64,000 nt of DNA from Eunapius fragilis (taxonomy: Eukaryota > Porifera > Demospongiae > Spongillida > Spongillidae). How positions within the stretch are numbered: position 1 is the first letter of the stretch; every line of letters begins with the position of its first letter. The notes under the pieces are model-generated. The model was not told the origin of the DNA. It saw nothing but the letters and a program-made list of their open reading frames with translations, and ran no database searches. Positions 33,215 to 46,150 of this stretch are shown here, one piece after another. The stretch lies in assembly GCA_963681505.1 (NCBI GenBank), contig OY811982.1:7325272-7389271 (forward strand). The letters are read 5' to 3'. The position numbers were made by a program, and so were the translations under genes.

Positions 33215-33985
33215 ATGGCAAACAAGCCATTCCTACTGCCAGTAACTTTCAGCGGAGAGTCTGGGACGAAATGGGACGAATGGATAAACTATTTCGAAAG
33301 CTGCGCGGATGTGAACAACTGGACTAAGGATGAAGATAGATTGAAATGGGTACACGTGCGCCTGGTTGCTAAGGCTCAGATGGCTTTTCAGAGGCTGGGA
33401 GAGGATGAGCGAACAGATTACAGTAAGTGTATATGTGCATTGAAACGCCGCTTTGATCCAGATAGCAAGCGAACGCTTAAGATGGTTGAACTACAGCACA
33501 GAAAGAAAGAGAAAGGCGAAGATTGGGCATCATTTGGGGATGCGCTACGGTTGCTAGCCAATAGTGCTTACCCTGATTGGAGGAGAAGGCACGAGAGTGT
33601 TTGGCTTTAAACCAGTTTCTTTCCCAATTGGACAACCCACAGATTGCCTTCGGCATTAACAGAAACGACCACAGACGGTTGACGAAGCAGCGCTGGTGGC
33701 TACGGAGCTGGAGTCATACTAACCTTCATCCTTGTAAGCCTATGATGGTGGGGTTTTTGCCCATGTCACAGAACACAGCGCCAGCAACTACCGACGAGGA
33801 TGATGGCACAGCTTGTAGCATTGCTTCCGTGCAGACTAGGACGAATCCCGCTCGGGAAGCGATAAAAGAACTCGTTGAACGGCTGAACCGCTTGGAAGGA
33901 CTTGTGAGCTCTAAAGCAGGAGGCAAAAAATCTGAACCAAAGAAATGGAATGCACGTAAGCAGGATTCAATAATTTGTTAGAACT
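33215..33985 (+). pseudogene. retrotransposon gag with broken reading frame
   Basis: Gag begins at ATG 33215 (MANKPFLLPVTF). A one-base loss near 33,578 and another shift near 33,660 split it. Matrix/capsid-like sequence continues to about 33,960, and a CCHC zinc knuckle (about 33,976-34,017) carries a TAG at 33,979-33,981 between its first two cysteines plus a shift in its poly-G run. Confidence 0.8.
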
Positions 33986-34119
33986 GTGGGGGGGAAAGGG
34001 CATGTTGCTTGTGAATGTGCAACTTCTAAGCAACACGAATAGCAGGAACACTTCCTCCCCTCCGTGCAAAGGGCCAAGCACGAGAGGGGGCCAAGTGGGC
34101 CCCAGAATTAACAGTCCCA

Positions 34120-37100
34120 GCATTGTCCATTGTTTCCGAAATAAGTTACCGTTTGAAAGGATACATAGCATCAATCGCAGTTCAGTTCGTAGTAGATACA
34201 GGGGCGTCTGTTTCACTCCTTAGTACAGATGTTTGGCACAGGGTATCAGCTAATAAACACATGGAGCTGAAAGAATGGGGTGGTAGCAATAGGCTGGTTG
34301 GTGTGAATCGATCGCCTCTGCATGTACAGGGCATTGTGTTGGTCCACCTGTCATTGTTGTGGTGTTTGAAAACAAGTTTCTGGTTGTGGAGGGAATGACT
34401 GTCGAGGCAATATTAGGGCTGGACTTTTTGGAAACATTCAAATGCATGATAGATAGTGGGGAAAGGAAAATCAGCTTTCCAAAGGAGAAACTAGTTCTCC
34501 CACTGTTAGATGTGAACCAGAAAGTGAGCAAAACTGTGGGTTTGGTATTACAAAGGAAACTACATGTAACCATCCCAGCAGAAAGTGAGGCAGAAGTCAT
34601 GGTAGAGATTGCATCAGGTGGGGTAGGGGACACTCCTATAGTAGGCACGCGGTTAGTTGAAAGGGGTCAGACAGGACGCTGTGATGTTCTGGTGGCCCGT
34701 GCTATGGTTTGTCCAACAGGATCTACTGTCCCCCTTCGTGTATTCAACCCACATAAGGAAGCAGTGAGACTAGGGAAAGGTTTGAAAATCGCACAGATGG
34801 AACCTTTGGACAAAGACCCACCCATTACCAGCAATACTCACCTCTTAACAATATCAGCAGTGACTGAGGTATCTCCAAGTGAGCACAAGGTATTGTGGGA
34901 CATTGTTTCCAATAGTACTCATCTCAGTAATTCAGAAAAGGAATTGCTGTTTGTGTTACTTATGGAATATGCCGATGTGTTTAGTTTTCACTCTGATTTG
35001 GGACGCAAAAACCTCACAAAACATCACATTGACATAGGTGACTCTCAACCCATCCATAAACTGCCCCGTCGTGTCTCCCCAGCCCACCGCCAGGAAGTGA
35101 GGCAGCTTCTAAATGAGATGCTGAAAAATGACATCATACAACCTTCTAACAATCCATGGTCATCACCTATTATATTGGTACGTAAAAGGGACGGATCCAC
35201 ATGGTTCTGTATAGATTACAGAAAAGTTAATTCTGTGACTAGAAAGGATGCCTACCCACTTCCTCGGGTGGATGACATTTTGGATACATTAGGGGGTTCT
35301 AAGTGGTTCAGCACCATAGATCTTAAAAGTGGGTACCGGCAGGTTGAAGTAGATAGCAGCAGTAGGGAGAAAACAGTATTTGCCACATCAGAAGGTCTAT
35401 ACAAGTTTAAATTGATGCCTTTTGGGCTCTGTAATGCGCCTGCCACATTTCGAAGATTGATGAATCGGGTTTTGTGTGATGTGAACTGGGTTGAATGTTT
35501 GTTATATATTGACGATACTGTGGTGATAGGCCGGACCTTTGAACAACACTTATCCAATCTGGGTACTGTTTTGTCTTGACTTAGACAGGCAGGCCTTAAA
35601 CTGCAACCAGCAAAGTGCAAGCTGTGCCAAAAAGAAGTACGCTTTTTAGGGCATGTCATTTCTGAAAACGGTATTGCAACTGATCCTGAAAAGACTGCAG
35701 TAATTGCAACGTGGCCTGTTCCTGAAAGTAAGAAGAATATCCAACAGTTCCTGGGGCTCGCTAACTATTACAGAAGATTTATTAAGGATTTTGGAACTAC
35801 AGCAAAACCATTGCAGCGACTGTTGGAAAAGAACATCGCATTTGAGTGGACCCAGCAGTGTCAGGCTGCTTTTGATCACTTGCGTAAGTGTTTAATGACA
35901 ACCCCAATCTTTACTTTTCCTGATCACTCTAGGCACTTCGTGTTGGACACTGATGCAAGTGATATGGGTATCGGTGCAATTTTGTCCCAAGTACAGGATG
36001 ATGGGGTGAGGTTGTAATAGCCTATGCAAGTAGATCTCTGAGTCAGCAAGAGCAAAGATATTGTGTTACTCGCCGCGAGTTACTAGCAATTGTTGAGTTC
36101 ATTCACCATTTTCGACACTACCTTTTAGGTGTTCACTTTACTCTCCGAACAGACCATGGTTCCTTGGTGTGGATCCAAAACTTCAAAGAACCAGAGGGGC
36201 AGCTAGCTCGCTGGCTTGAGTGGCTACAGGAGTACACATTTACAGTGGTCTACAGACCTGGTAACCAGCACAAGAATGTAGATGCCCTATCCAGGGTGCC
36301 ATGTAATCAATGTGGCAGAGTTACACATGTGTACAGTCTTGCCCATCTCGCTGCTCAAATTGGCATTATCTCTCAAGGCCATTCTGCAGCTGATGTTCAT
36401 GACCAGCAGCTCAATGATCCATCAATTGGTCTGGTACTGAAGGCAAAGGAAAGTGGTGCTACTCCTAGCCTGGATGAAGTAAAAACATGGAGTCGGGAGA
36501 GTTATCAACTTGTGCAGATGTGGTCATCCTTGAAAGTAGACAATAGTGCCTTCTGTGCTCAGAGAAAGTGTGCTCCAGGACCTCCACAGCGGTTCCATGG
36601 GGGGGCCATGTAGGTGAAAGTAAGATGATACATCTGGTTCGTGAGCGATACTACTGGCCTGGCTGGAAATAGAGTGTGAAGGAGTGGTGTAAGAAATGCA
36701 GAACATGCAGCACAAAAAAAATGGCACCACCTAGTAAAGGGGCACCCCGTCAGACCCTGCAGGCTGGATACCCTTTACAGATTGTAGCAGTGGACATACT
36801 TGGTCCCCTTCCGGTGACAGCTCAAGGCAATAAGTATGTACTGGTAGCATGTGATTGTTTTACTAGGTGGGTTGAGGTTTATGCCATTCAGAACCAGGAG
36901 GCAGTAACTGTGGCCAAAAACGTTGGTGGATGAAATGTTTTGTCGCTTTTCTACACCTGAGCAGTTGCACTCTGATCACGGAAGGCAATTTGAGGCAGAT
37001 TTGTTAAAGGAAGTCTGCACCCTGCTCCAGATACACAAAACCCGTACAACGGCCTACCATCCTCATTGTAATGGGTTAGTAGAGAGGTTCAATAGAACAT

Positions 37101-37859
37101 TGTTAGACATGCTATCTACAGTGGTTAAGGATCATAAGATGGATTGGGGCCAGTGTATACGGAGGGTGCGTTTAGCATACAATTCGAGTATTCATGCATC
37201 CATCCACAGGGTACTCCCCCTTTTATTTGATGTATGGTCGTCAAGTAAACCTACCAGTTGACCTGATGTATGGCTCAACCCCACACGAAGCCTGCACCTT
37301 GGGTGATTATGCATATACATTGCGGAACAATCTCACAGAGGCATATGCGTTGGCTCGAAAAAAGGGTATTACTGAGCACCACCGACAAAAGGCTTTGTAC
37401 GATGTCAAAGTACATGGTGCTTCGTATCAAGTAGGTGACTGGGTATGGCTACATTCACCAGCTGTGCCCCGGGGTCAATGTAGGAAATTACATCACCCCT
37501 GGACTGGGCCTTTTAAAGTGGTTGAGTGCATTGGGGAATGTGACTATAAGATTAAAAGCAAGAATGGAAAAATAATTAGAGTGGTGCACTTTGACCGTCT
37601 TAAGCCATTTGTACCAGGTACAAGAACTGAGACATTCCAGGGACCACCACCAGAAAATCCGGACGAAAATGAGGCACCTTTGGAGTTTGCACCTGTGGGA
37701 AGCAACATAAAAGTCCTTGATGGAATAGAGGAGCAGGAACCTCAGGAGTTAGTACCACACAAAGAACCTGCCGAAGTTGAGGCTGCCCATGCTGACCAAC
37801 CTGCAGAAGTACAGCACAGATATCCCCAACGAATACGAAGACCAGCTGATAGATACTGA
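34120..37859 (+). pseudogene. retrotransposon pol: protease, RT, RNase H, integrase, interrupted
   Basis: Protease has DTGAS near 34,196. After a frame change near 34,350 the RT frame runs to a TGA at 35,577-35,579, with SGYRQVEV, FGLCNAPATF and YIDD present. RT and RNase H continue in the same frame to 36,015 (TDASDMGIGA), then shift (TDHGSLVWIQ). Integrase has its zinc-binding region near 36,640-36,720 with a TAG at about 36,670, DD-type core (VDILGP, HSDHGRQF, NGLVERFNRT) with shifts near 36,600, 36,930 and 37,205, and a GPF-type C-terminus near 37,500. Inactive. Confidence 0.88.
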
Positions 37860-37879
37860 CCTTCTGGAAGAGGGAGTGG

Positions 37880-38060
37880 TGTAATAGTCTGTCACTGCGC
37901 ATGTCATCAACCTCTGAACTCTGGTCATGGATGTGCAGACTGTCCATTAATGTGTCTGTAATGTCACTATAAATAGGGACCAGTGATTTGTATTGGGTGT
38001 GCTTATTATTAGAGTGTGTCGCTTGCTGTCAGTGCCAACGGGTTGCGAGCGTTCTTTACA
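37880..38060 (+). repeat. 3' LTR of the Ty3/gypsy element
   Basis: 181 bp with the same ends as the 5' LTR. Differences are three substitutions, a one-base loss in CATGG(G)ATG and a four-base loss in GACTGTC(TGTC)C. Confidence 0.93.
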
Positions 38061-38064
38061 CATG

Positions 38065-41000
38065 CATACAATATGGACATGGCTAAATGTATGCACATGT
38101 ACTGTACGGTTTTAGGTTAGCTGATGTACATGTAGAGCTATGCCCAAGTGTGTATGGTTCCTACACATACACAAAAGCAGCATTACATGTAGCTTAATCC
38201 TATGCAGTGGCAGCCAGCCTAACCTGATCATGCTCCACAGACATTAGAACATCCATCTGCCTATAAGAGCAGAGACCTTAACGCAATTGATCCGTGTTCT
38301 CTGTATGATCAGTTGGCAGGGTGTCCTAATATATAAAGCAGTTTCTGATGTCTCATTTTTGACATGTAATGCTGCAGCTGGTACCGTACACATTTGGTCA
38401 TGCCAAATCACCATATCCATCTACATATAACAAATGCATGATGGTGTGAGCATCACTCCACACACTGTACCTGTATCTTGTATCGTGCTTTTCATTATTG
38501 CACAGAAGAAACTGGTGTGCTCATTGCCAAAACTAAGATGAGTTATTGTGTTATGGTGGGATTAGGATAACTGTAATCCTCCCTTCCCTTACTGCACCAA
38601 ATTTATATGATTGACAATGTTCTGAACGAGTCTGATATTCCAGGTACATCCTTATTAATGTATACCTACTCCAGTCCCCTCAGCTGGAGGTGTTACATGG
38701 GTCAGATGCAAACAAAGTGCATAACCAAGAGGACACAAGTGCATGTGTATATCATCTAGCGAACACGTGAGGTAAAATTGAAGTAACAATGTACTGTATA
38801 GTGAACGTTTTCTTCTTTGGTTGGACACTCAGGTTGCGTCCATCCTCCACCAAGGTAAAATAGCAAGATTGAAGCTCTTATTCTGACAATGAAGTGAGTG
38901 TGCAGGTATTACTTACATATACGGTAGCTGTCTTACACAAATGAAGTACAGGTAGGCAGGGTGTGTGGAGAAGGAAACGAAATACTAGAAAAAGGGAGGA
39001 TTACATAGTGCTACAGAAAACTATCACTTGAGAAAATCTTAGGACAGAAACCAGCAGGTTGACACATCGGGGCTAATTACGTCCTTAGCGACAACCTATT
39101 CAGAGAACGAAGCCTTTTTGGCAAAAGGTGTTTTGTCTTTTAGTCTGGGCTATTGAGTGTTTGTTTCTACTGACCTTCACGCACTGAACTACTTGAAAGA
39201 CAGGCACTACCGTTCTACTGGAAGCATGCTATTAGCTCGCTAATACGGTGGGTGTTTTTGGAGTGGGGGAGATAAACCGTGCTCTACTAAAGTTTCCGCC
39301 CTTATAAGGTCCACTGAAATTTTTATAATATGACCGGGGTAGGTATTCCAGTTAGTTTTTATTTGGAGCTCGTGGTGCCGCGATTTTTAACGGAATATTT
39401 TAGTCTTTGGAATATTGCTTATTATCACTGTTCTGACGCCATTTTATTATTCAAGTCTGTTGTGACTCGCATACGTTTCTGCCTCTGACAGTCGCAAAAG
39501 GTTTCAGCGTCCACCCAAACCACTTTGGGCTTGGTGAGGGGCTAAAGGGGCCTTAGGAGGGTATGGGTGAGAGCTGTAAGCTTCAGAAGCTGTTACAAGT
39601 TACACAATAACATGTACTACCAAAGTCATGGCCTTGGTTGTGGACCTGCAAGCGTCCATATCTTGATCATGAGCTTGCACAGTGATAAGATAACTGTGTT
39701 ATAAGAATAGTTCTGGTGTTGAAAAATGATGGTAAGGCCCCCCCCCCCCACACACACACACACACACCCCAAATGCAAAAAAAAAGTGTATTGAGATTAT
39801 GGTTATCCAGCAATGCCTACTGTAGGAATAAGGAGATAGAATTATTATACTGGCATGTCCACATAGTGGTCAGTATAAAAATACACATGACTGGTATAAA
39901 TGAGTGCACTGGCATTTTGATAGATAGTAATGTACATAGACTGAATGGTTATGCTGGCATGTCTGTGCTTGGAATAAATAGGGAGAGTTCTTTACAGGCA
40001 TGCCTAAGAGTGGTATGAAGAGTTAGAGAGAACATGCTACATGGCATGTCTGTGATAGGAATAACATAGGCAGCAAACCTGACCTGGTGAGTGGTATAAA
40101 TACGAAGAGTGCTTATAAAGGCATGCCTAAGAATGGGCAGAATGGTTTGCGTACGATTGCACGAAAGGATGCTTATACGGGATGGCCTATAAGGCTAGTG
40201 TTACATGGATCAAGTATGTGCTGTGCATCATACACTTCTATTGGCTGCATGCATGTTGTAGCAGGTTCAAGCAAAATAGGACAATGGCACAAAGAAACCT
40301 CCAATGATGAAGGTACTGGTTAGACAAAAGTGGAGCTGTCCTTATATTATGGTATGATATCTTGGGAGGGGAACAATATGTTAGACACATCAAGAGTTCA
40401 CACTGACTCATACTAACACTAGGTATGCATGCACCATTTTACAACTGCCTATGGCATACAAAACTGTTGTAAGAGGATCTCTTTTAACAAGTTATCAAAC
40501 AAGCAGCAGTTGTATAGAGCTTGAATTCCTTTTTTTGTAACCCCACATATGATTCCAAAGCCTCTGAATTATGTGCGCGGAGCGAATTATTCATGATTTA
40601 GGTCATATGTTATTTTTATTTATACCAGCGGACAGGAGACGCGGCACCACAGGATAACGATATGGACTTACGAGAATAGGATGATACTACTTGATTCTTT
40701 TGTTTTGAAGAGGACTTATAAGGGCGGAAAAAGAATTACAAAGCCTCGACTGAAAGGATTATTTCGCGCCAATTTGGAACCTTCGTATGCGCGTAAGAAA
40801 AAACAGCCCAGTAGCAGATGTTACAGCATGCGTAGAACTAAAGTTAAATAGAAGGATAGTTATAGCAATATTCAGTTCCTTTTTCAAATGCACATGCCAT
40901 ACGATGGCTGTAGAAATGTTATCGTCGAAATTTTAATGAGTTTTCCAAGAGTAGCCATGTTGGATGAACCGTAAATATCATAGTGTGTTCTAATTATATA

Positions 41001-42200
41001 CTTAATGCCCATGCAAAATAGCCGTGTCAGAAGTCATCTGCCCCACATACATGTAAAGGGTAGTGATCAACAGGATAGGCTAAGAACACTAACAGTTTCT
41101 TTTTATTCATTTTTCCTACTCTACATGACATGCTCCTTAGATGGCTGTATGGTGAATGTGATACAGCCAGCATGACAAAAAGCTTCAGCAACAACTCAAA
41201 TAGAAGGGACATTGCAGGTTTTGTGTGTCTACAAGGCTCTGCAGATTTCATGTGATGGCATGCATGTAGATTTTGGCATTTTTATTTGGTGATGTATGAC
41301 CTGTGCATGTGAATGTAGATAGTTACAGAAGGTGCTGCTGGTATGGAATGGTGGACTTGCTGGAAGCAGATACAATGTAGGAGGCTTGGTATTTTAGATA
41401 AGAACTATGTATATGATTAGTTGTTGGCATTTATATAAACTTTCCTTCCCTCTTAATAAACTAAACCTTTTGAGTGTGTAGCAATGCAGCTGCCTGTACA
41501 TGTAATAATATAACATAGCCATTGTTGGTCTGTGTACATGTGATGGTGTGTAGGTATGGTAGCCAGTTGGTTACACTCTTGTCTGATGTGTTTCAAGTGG
41601 TTATTGTGTTGTGCTCTAGACATTATTGCACCTCTCAAAGCAATGACGCAATTAGTGTTTTGACCATAAGCAAGAAGAGTGTATACACTATGAAGGATGA
41701 TGAGTACTGGTCAGAGGGAATTAAAACTGAAAAGCAACAAAGAAATGCAACACACTCAAGATGTCACAGCTATGCTGGACACGGCTGACTGACGATATAT
41801 GGAACGTGATGACCGTGGTTATGCAACTTGTATGTGGGGTGTATCTCACTAACCATTCATCAGAAGTGCGATTTGAAGGTCCTAAGCTCTGAAAAAAAGT
41901 ATACTGACTACTCTCATATAATCCGTGAGCACCTAAGGTAAATATCATTTGGTTGGGAAACTATTGATGACTGATTGAATAACGAAATGAGATAAAATGA
42001 ATGGACATTGGTAATGTGGAAGTGTGGATATAATTAGTACCTAAGGTGCAAAAAACTGCCAAATAGTCCCCACAATGCAAATCCGAGAGCACCTAGTCAA
42101 TATTTGGTTTTGTTCTGCACTTTTCTGAATGCATCAATACATTTTCAATGGACACTGAATTACGCAATGACCTGAATACCACATAATCTTTGTGACTGCC
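38065..42200. other. gene-poor interval with one inverted-repeat pair
   Basis: No coding region is recognised. TTTCCGCCCTTATAAG at 39,293-39,308 is mirrored by CTTATAAGGGCGGAAA at 40,716-40,731, and GTGGTGCCGCG near 39,372 is mirrored by CGCGGCACCAC near 40,642, so about 90-bp imperfect TIRs bound a 1.44-kb segment that may be a non-autonomous DNA transposon. A CA run lies at 39,750. Confidence 0.5.
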
Positions 42201-42204
42201 AATT

Positions 42205-43440
42205 TCTCGATATAGGAAGGTGCAGTTTGGACTCTACTTGGATGATGCCAAGTTGTGGAGATGTAAAGGTCACTGTTAATAGGCAAGACACACCCAATAT
42301 TCCTTAACACTTTACAACATTACTAACATTGGACTGTCACCTACGCATAGTGGCATCAAAAACGGAATTCAGAGTGCGATTTTGGATTGTCAAGGGGGGC
42401 ACAGTGTCATTGTGGTGTTGTCAGTGTGTGATGTGTACACAATACAATGAATGACCATGCTATGCTCCAAGTTCACCTCCACTACCGTAGTTCCGTGTAA
42501 AGGAAGGTCCACCATTATCATGCATCGGAGTTGACTATGCTGGGCCCTTGTGCAGCAAAGGAACAGGGGACAAGATCTGGATTGTTTTGTTTACATGCTG
42601 TGCCACCCGGGGGTATTCATCTGGAATTAGTGCCAGATATGACAACGAACTCGTTTATCGGATATTTCAGGTGCTTCACTTGTCGATGAGGAACCCCCAA
42701 AAAGACCGTGTCATAATAGCAAAACATTCAAAGGAGGCAGGAAGGAGCCGATGCAATTTTTTTAGACTACTATGCTCAGTTACGTGTTTGTTGGTCATTC
42801 AATGTTGATAAAGCTCCATGGTGGAATGGCTTCTGTGAAAGGTTAGTTGGGCGCATCAAAAGGTGTCTGAAGGTTCTGGGCAACGTCAAACTGACACTTG
42901 ATGAGCTCCTGACTGATATAGTAGAAATGGAGATGACACTAAATTCTAAACCCCCTTAACTACGTGGCCACTGATGATGTTCAGGAACCTCTCACCCCAG
43001 CACACCACCTGCTTATGGGATATCGTCTACTTGGCCTACCACACCCACATACAGTGTTGGAGCAAGATGCAGACTTTGTGTCGTCTGGGAATCATTCAAG
43101 TGTCAGTACGCGGATCGAACACACACAACGTCTTATGAGACACTTTTGGAGGTGCTGGAGGAGTAAATACCTTATTAATTTAAGAGACACCCACAGGTAC
43201 ACTGCCATTGCAGGTAAAGGGAAGAGAAATGCAGCAACAGGGGACATTGTATTAGTGCATGATGATACACACCCCAGAACATTTTGGAAGCTTGGAAAGG
43301 TGGAAAACCTCATAGAAGGGGCATGATGGGCATGTTAGAGCTGCAATGGTCCATGTTGCACCAGAATCTGGGACCATGACACTATAATGACTTGTACAGT
43401 TGCTATACCCTCTAGCGGTGAATGGTTTTACCGTCATGGA
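42205..43440 (+). pseudogene. BEL/Pao retrotransposon integrase and DUF5641 relic
   Basis: FGLYLDDAKLWRC at 42,210-42,260 starts the zinc-binding region, GVDYAGPLCSKGTGDKIWI near 42,530 begins the catalytic core, CWSFNVDKAPWWNGF near 42,790 and ERLVGRIKRCLKVLGNVKL carry the last core helix, and TPAHHLLMGYRLL, RHFWRCWRSKYLINLR and GDIVLVHDD (42,990-43,265) belong to the Pao-specific DUF5641 C-terminus, ending at VQLLYPLAV near 43,394-43,420. Several frameshifts are visible. RT is absent. Confidence 0.75.
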
Positions 43441-43615
43441 AGCTGGAAATACTGAGAAGAGAGAGATTTAACAAAGAATCATCTTCAGCCTAGCCAGTTT
43501 AGCCATGTTCCTTCAAGGTCAATTTAAAGTTTGTTCAATCTCCCAAGACCATGCATTCACCTCTAGAGGGTATAGCAACTGTACAGGTTTGTTAAGTGCT
43601 GTGGTCCTGGACCAC
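43385..43615. repeat. inverted repeat of the Pao 3' end
   Basis: CTTGTACAGTTGCTATACCC at 43,391-43,410 recurs in reverse complement at about 43,567-43,585, so the PVQLLYPLxVN end of the Pao protein is present once per strand. A tail-to-tail pair of Pao 3' fragments is the simplest reading. Confidence 0.65.
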
Positions 43616-45790
43616 AACAAGGATGACAGGCTCCTCTCTATTGTCAAAGAGCACAGCATATTATATACACCCCTGATTATGGGAGCAATTCCACCCCTCC
43701 AAATAAACAAACTAAATCATACATGGAGATTGACATTTTCATACCATCATGTCAATATGTACATGTACATACTAGTTAACACGGCTCAAACCACACCATA
43801 CTTACATGCGTATTCCACCGCCAAACATACAAACTAAATTGTAGATAGACATTTTATCTCTATTTTCATACTATCATGTCAATACGTACACAAACCACAA
43901 TATATTTCACGTGCGTATACCATCACGAAGAAAAAGTGTGGCTACAGTTCCATACAATACGTTGTATATACCTTCTGTCTCCTTTTTTGTGCACTTCCAA
44001 CTGGGGAGTAGAATTTGTCTGCATGGACCTGAAAGTATGTTAGAAGTTGATGTGAAAAATGGCCGCTTGTAAGAAGCAGTGGAGAGAAAACTATGCCATG
44101 TGACTTTGGCTACAAATAGAACAAAGATACTTCATTCATTGTATGGCTTTTAAATGGCGACAAGTTCAAGCATAGATAGTATAGTAAGTAATCTATGGTT
44201 CAAGCGTGTTAACATGTAGTGCAAGGTGGCTTATCAGGTTGTCAAGGGTGATTGCTAAGGCATTAAGGGGTATGCCAAAATGTATGGCTGCACAGGCTGT
44301 GGTCATCACCAGCTCTTGTATTGCTATGTCATCCATTGGTGGGCTTTTAATCACAGTGAGCTAAAACTGATATACATGTTATGATTTCAATATAGTGAAG
44401 CATAAGAATTTAAGAATAATGAATGAAACAAGTGATAAAAAATATTTCTACGAGAAAGATGGTGATATATTGGAATGAAAAGCTATAGTGGTGTAAAAAG
44501 CAAGGAAACAAGGTAAACTGACAGAGAAAGAAAAATGAAATTCCCCTATATTAGCACATAGTTACATTCACCTGCTAAAATAGGTCTATTTCATTTTTCC
44601 TTCCATGTCAGTTATAACCATGTTTCCTTGCCTTCTACACCACTATGGCTTTTGATTCCTATATACCACCAACTTTCTCATAGAGATATTTTTATATGCA
44701 AAAACTCGAACACACACAGACAAAGCAAATAGACAAGAGCATGTATGTTTAGTGGAGTGGAGGAGATGAAATACAATGCAATGCAAGCATGTAGCAATGG
44801 CCAATTCAGGATTTGGGAGGTGGGAGGGGGGGGGGGGGCACAAAGTGTGGCAGGGGTCCAACCCACTGCAGCTATGTGGTAATGCTGTAAGCTCCCCCAT
44901 CAGGTGAGGCTCCACCCCATACGCCCTGCAATTGTTGTGTTTTGGAATGACAAATCTCATAGCAAACCTGCAATGGATACTATTTATTTTAAGGGGTGGG
45001 AGGGTGCCACCCATTGCCCCCTTGCCCCCTTGCTCTACTGTTTCAACGCACTGAACACCACCTACAGTTAAATCAGAAACAAAGAAAAGAGGCTAGTAGA
45101 CATGGTTATGTTGGGGAGGATATGAGACATGTAGTGGAAACTATGATAGTACATCATCATAACCATCAAATGCCAATGTGCCAATAGCAATTTGAACTCT
45201 AAAGCTAATCTATGTTACCATGAATATGAGCAAAAGTTGTGCCTTCTGAAGTTGTGCCACCAAGTGCCCCCAGAGTCGGTGAGAGCCAGAACATCATGGA
45301 TCTATGAATGAGGAGCAGGATGGAACCCACCTATACAAATGCATACACAATACATTTTCACTTCCAAACCATGGAGCGATCGCAACACACAACGATAGAC
45401 CAGGTTGCATCTTCAGCTCATACTGCCAACATGCAACGATAATGTTGTACTTGCATCCCAGTGAAACGTACCTTCATCATCACTGCATGAACTAGTGCGA
45501 GTGGGGCACAAACACTCGTCAGCCCGAGAAGAGCACGTTCGCCTACGCGGTGCTCTGTGAACAACGCTAACTATACGCAACAGTGAGCGTCATTACCCGA
45601 CAGCCACGTGGTGCGCTAATCTTCAAGTAGACAGGTACACAATAGCAGTTGTCTTGTGCTGTCTCCAATACCTCACCATCAGCCCTGCGTTGAAAAGGTA
45701 AAATCATGGTAATATACTCATGTGGCGACGCATCGCACTGACTACTGCAGGGACACCACAAAGTATATAGCCACTACACCCACTTGACAT
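43616..45790. other. interval without recognised genes before copy B
   Basis: It contains a short MITE (44,481-44,650) and a poly-G stretch at 44,800-44,845 with TTCAGGATTTGGGAGG, similar to the poly-G MITE ends. Short open frames have no family resemblance. Confidence 0.5.
44481..44650. mobile_element. 170-bp MITE with about 60-bp terminal inverted repeats
   Basis: AGCTATAGTGGTGTAAAAAG onward pairs with the complement ending in CTTCTACACCACTATGGCT; the pairing continues through GCAAGGAAACA and GAAAAATGAAAT. No coding capacity. Ends near TATAG/CTATG would fit TA-target elements, but the exact duplication is not certain. Confidence 0.75.
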
Positions 45791-45973
45791 TCAACAATCA
45801 GCAAGGGAAAAAAAAAATTACGTACATATGGCAAATCCGAACCATGAGCAGCAGCAAAAGAGCTCGACAGTACAGGAAACATAAACCGACGTATGTACGT
45901 GTCGTCACCATTTCGCATAGTGCACGACAGCGCGACCAACGGCCACCGCTGGCGATGTACACATTTTCCCGGA

Positions 45974-45980
45974 TATATAA
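45974..45980 (+). promoter_or_regulatory. TATA-like box upstream of copy B
   Basis: A TATATAA match lies 171 bases before the chosen start codon at 46151. No transcription start evidence is available and no clear equivalent was seen in copy A. Confidence 0.25.
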
Positions 45981-46150
45981 TATTATTACGAAACTACAAT
46001 AATGTTTATGGTCGTTATTTTGGCGGGTCATTATTTTTAATTGGAACAACCTTAGCTTTGTGGGAATGCTTCCATTCTATAGCCCGCCGTGTAGGGATTA
46101 AAGTCACTCGTTCACTTAGCGGTTCACGATATCGTATGTTAACCGTCGAT

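Larger units (their letters stand above)
33012..38060 (+). mobile_element. Ty3/gypsy LTR retrotransposon, structurally complete but inactivated
   Basis: Two near-identical LTRs bound a gag-pol region. A polypurine tract (GGAAGAGGGAGTGG, 37,866-37,879) precedes the 3' LTR, and CATG flanks both sides as a probable 4-bp target duplication (33,008-33,011 and 38,061-38,064). The order is gag, CCHC knuckle, protease, RT, RNase H, integrase, which is the Ty3/gypsy order. No envelope-like frame follows integrase. At least eight frameshifts or stops interrupt gag-pol. The LTRs differ by three substitutions and two small indels, implying a fairly recent insertion. Confidence 0.95.

Noticed and set aside
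30360-43440. One continuous BEL/Pao element split by the gypsy and Tigger insertions
   Set aside because: Only gag and integrase ends are visible, with no RT between them and no matching LTRs, so unity cannot be supported.
45893-46150. 86-codon upstream extension of the copy B frame
   Set aside because: Copy A has stops in the corresponding 5' sequence and similarity as protein begins at ATG 46151, so the extension is probably 5' untranslated sequence.
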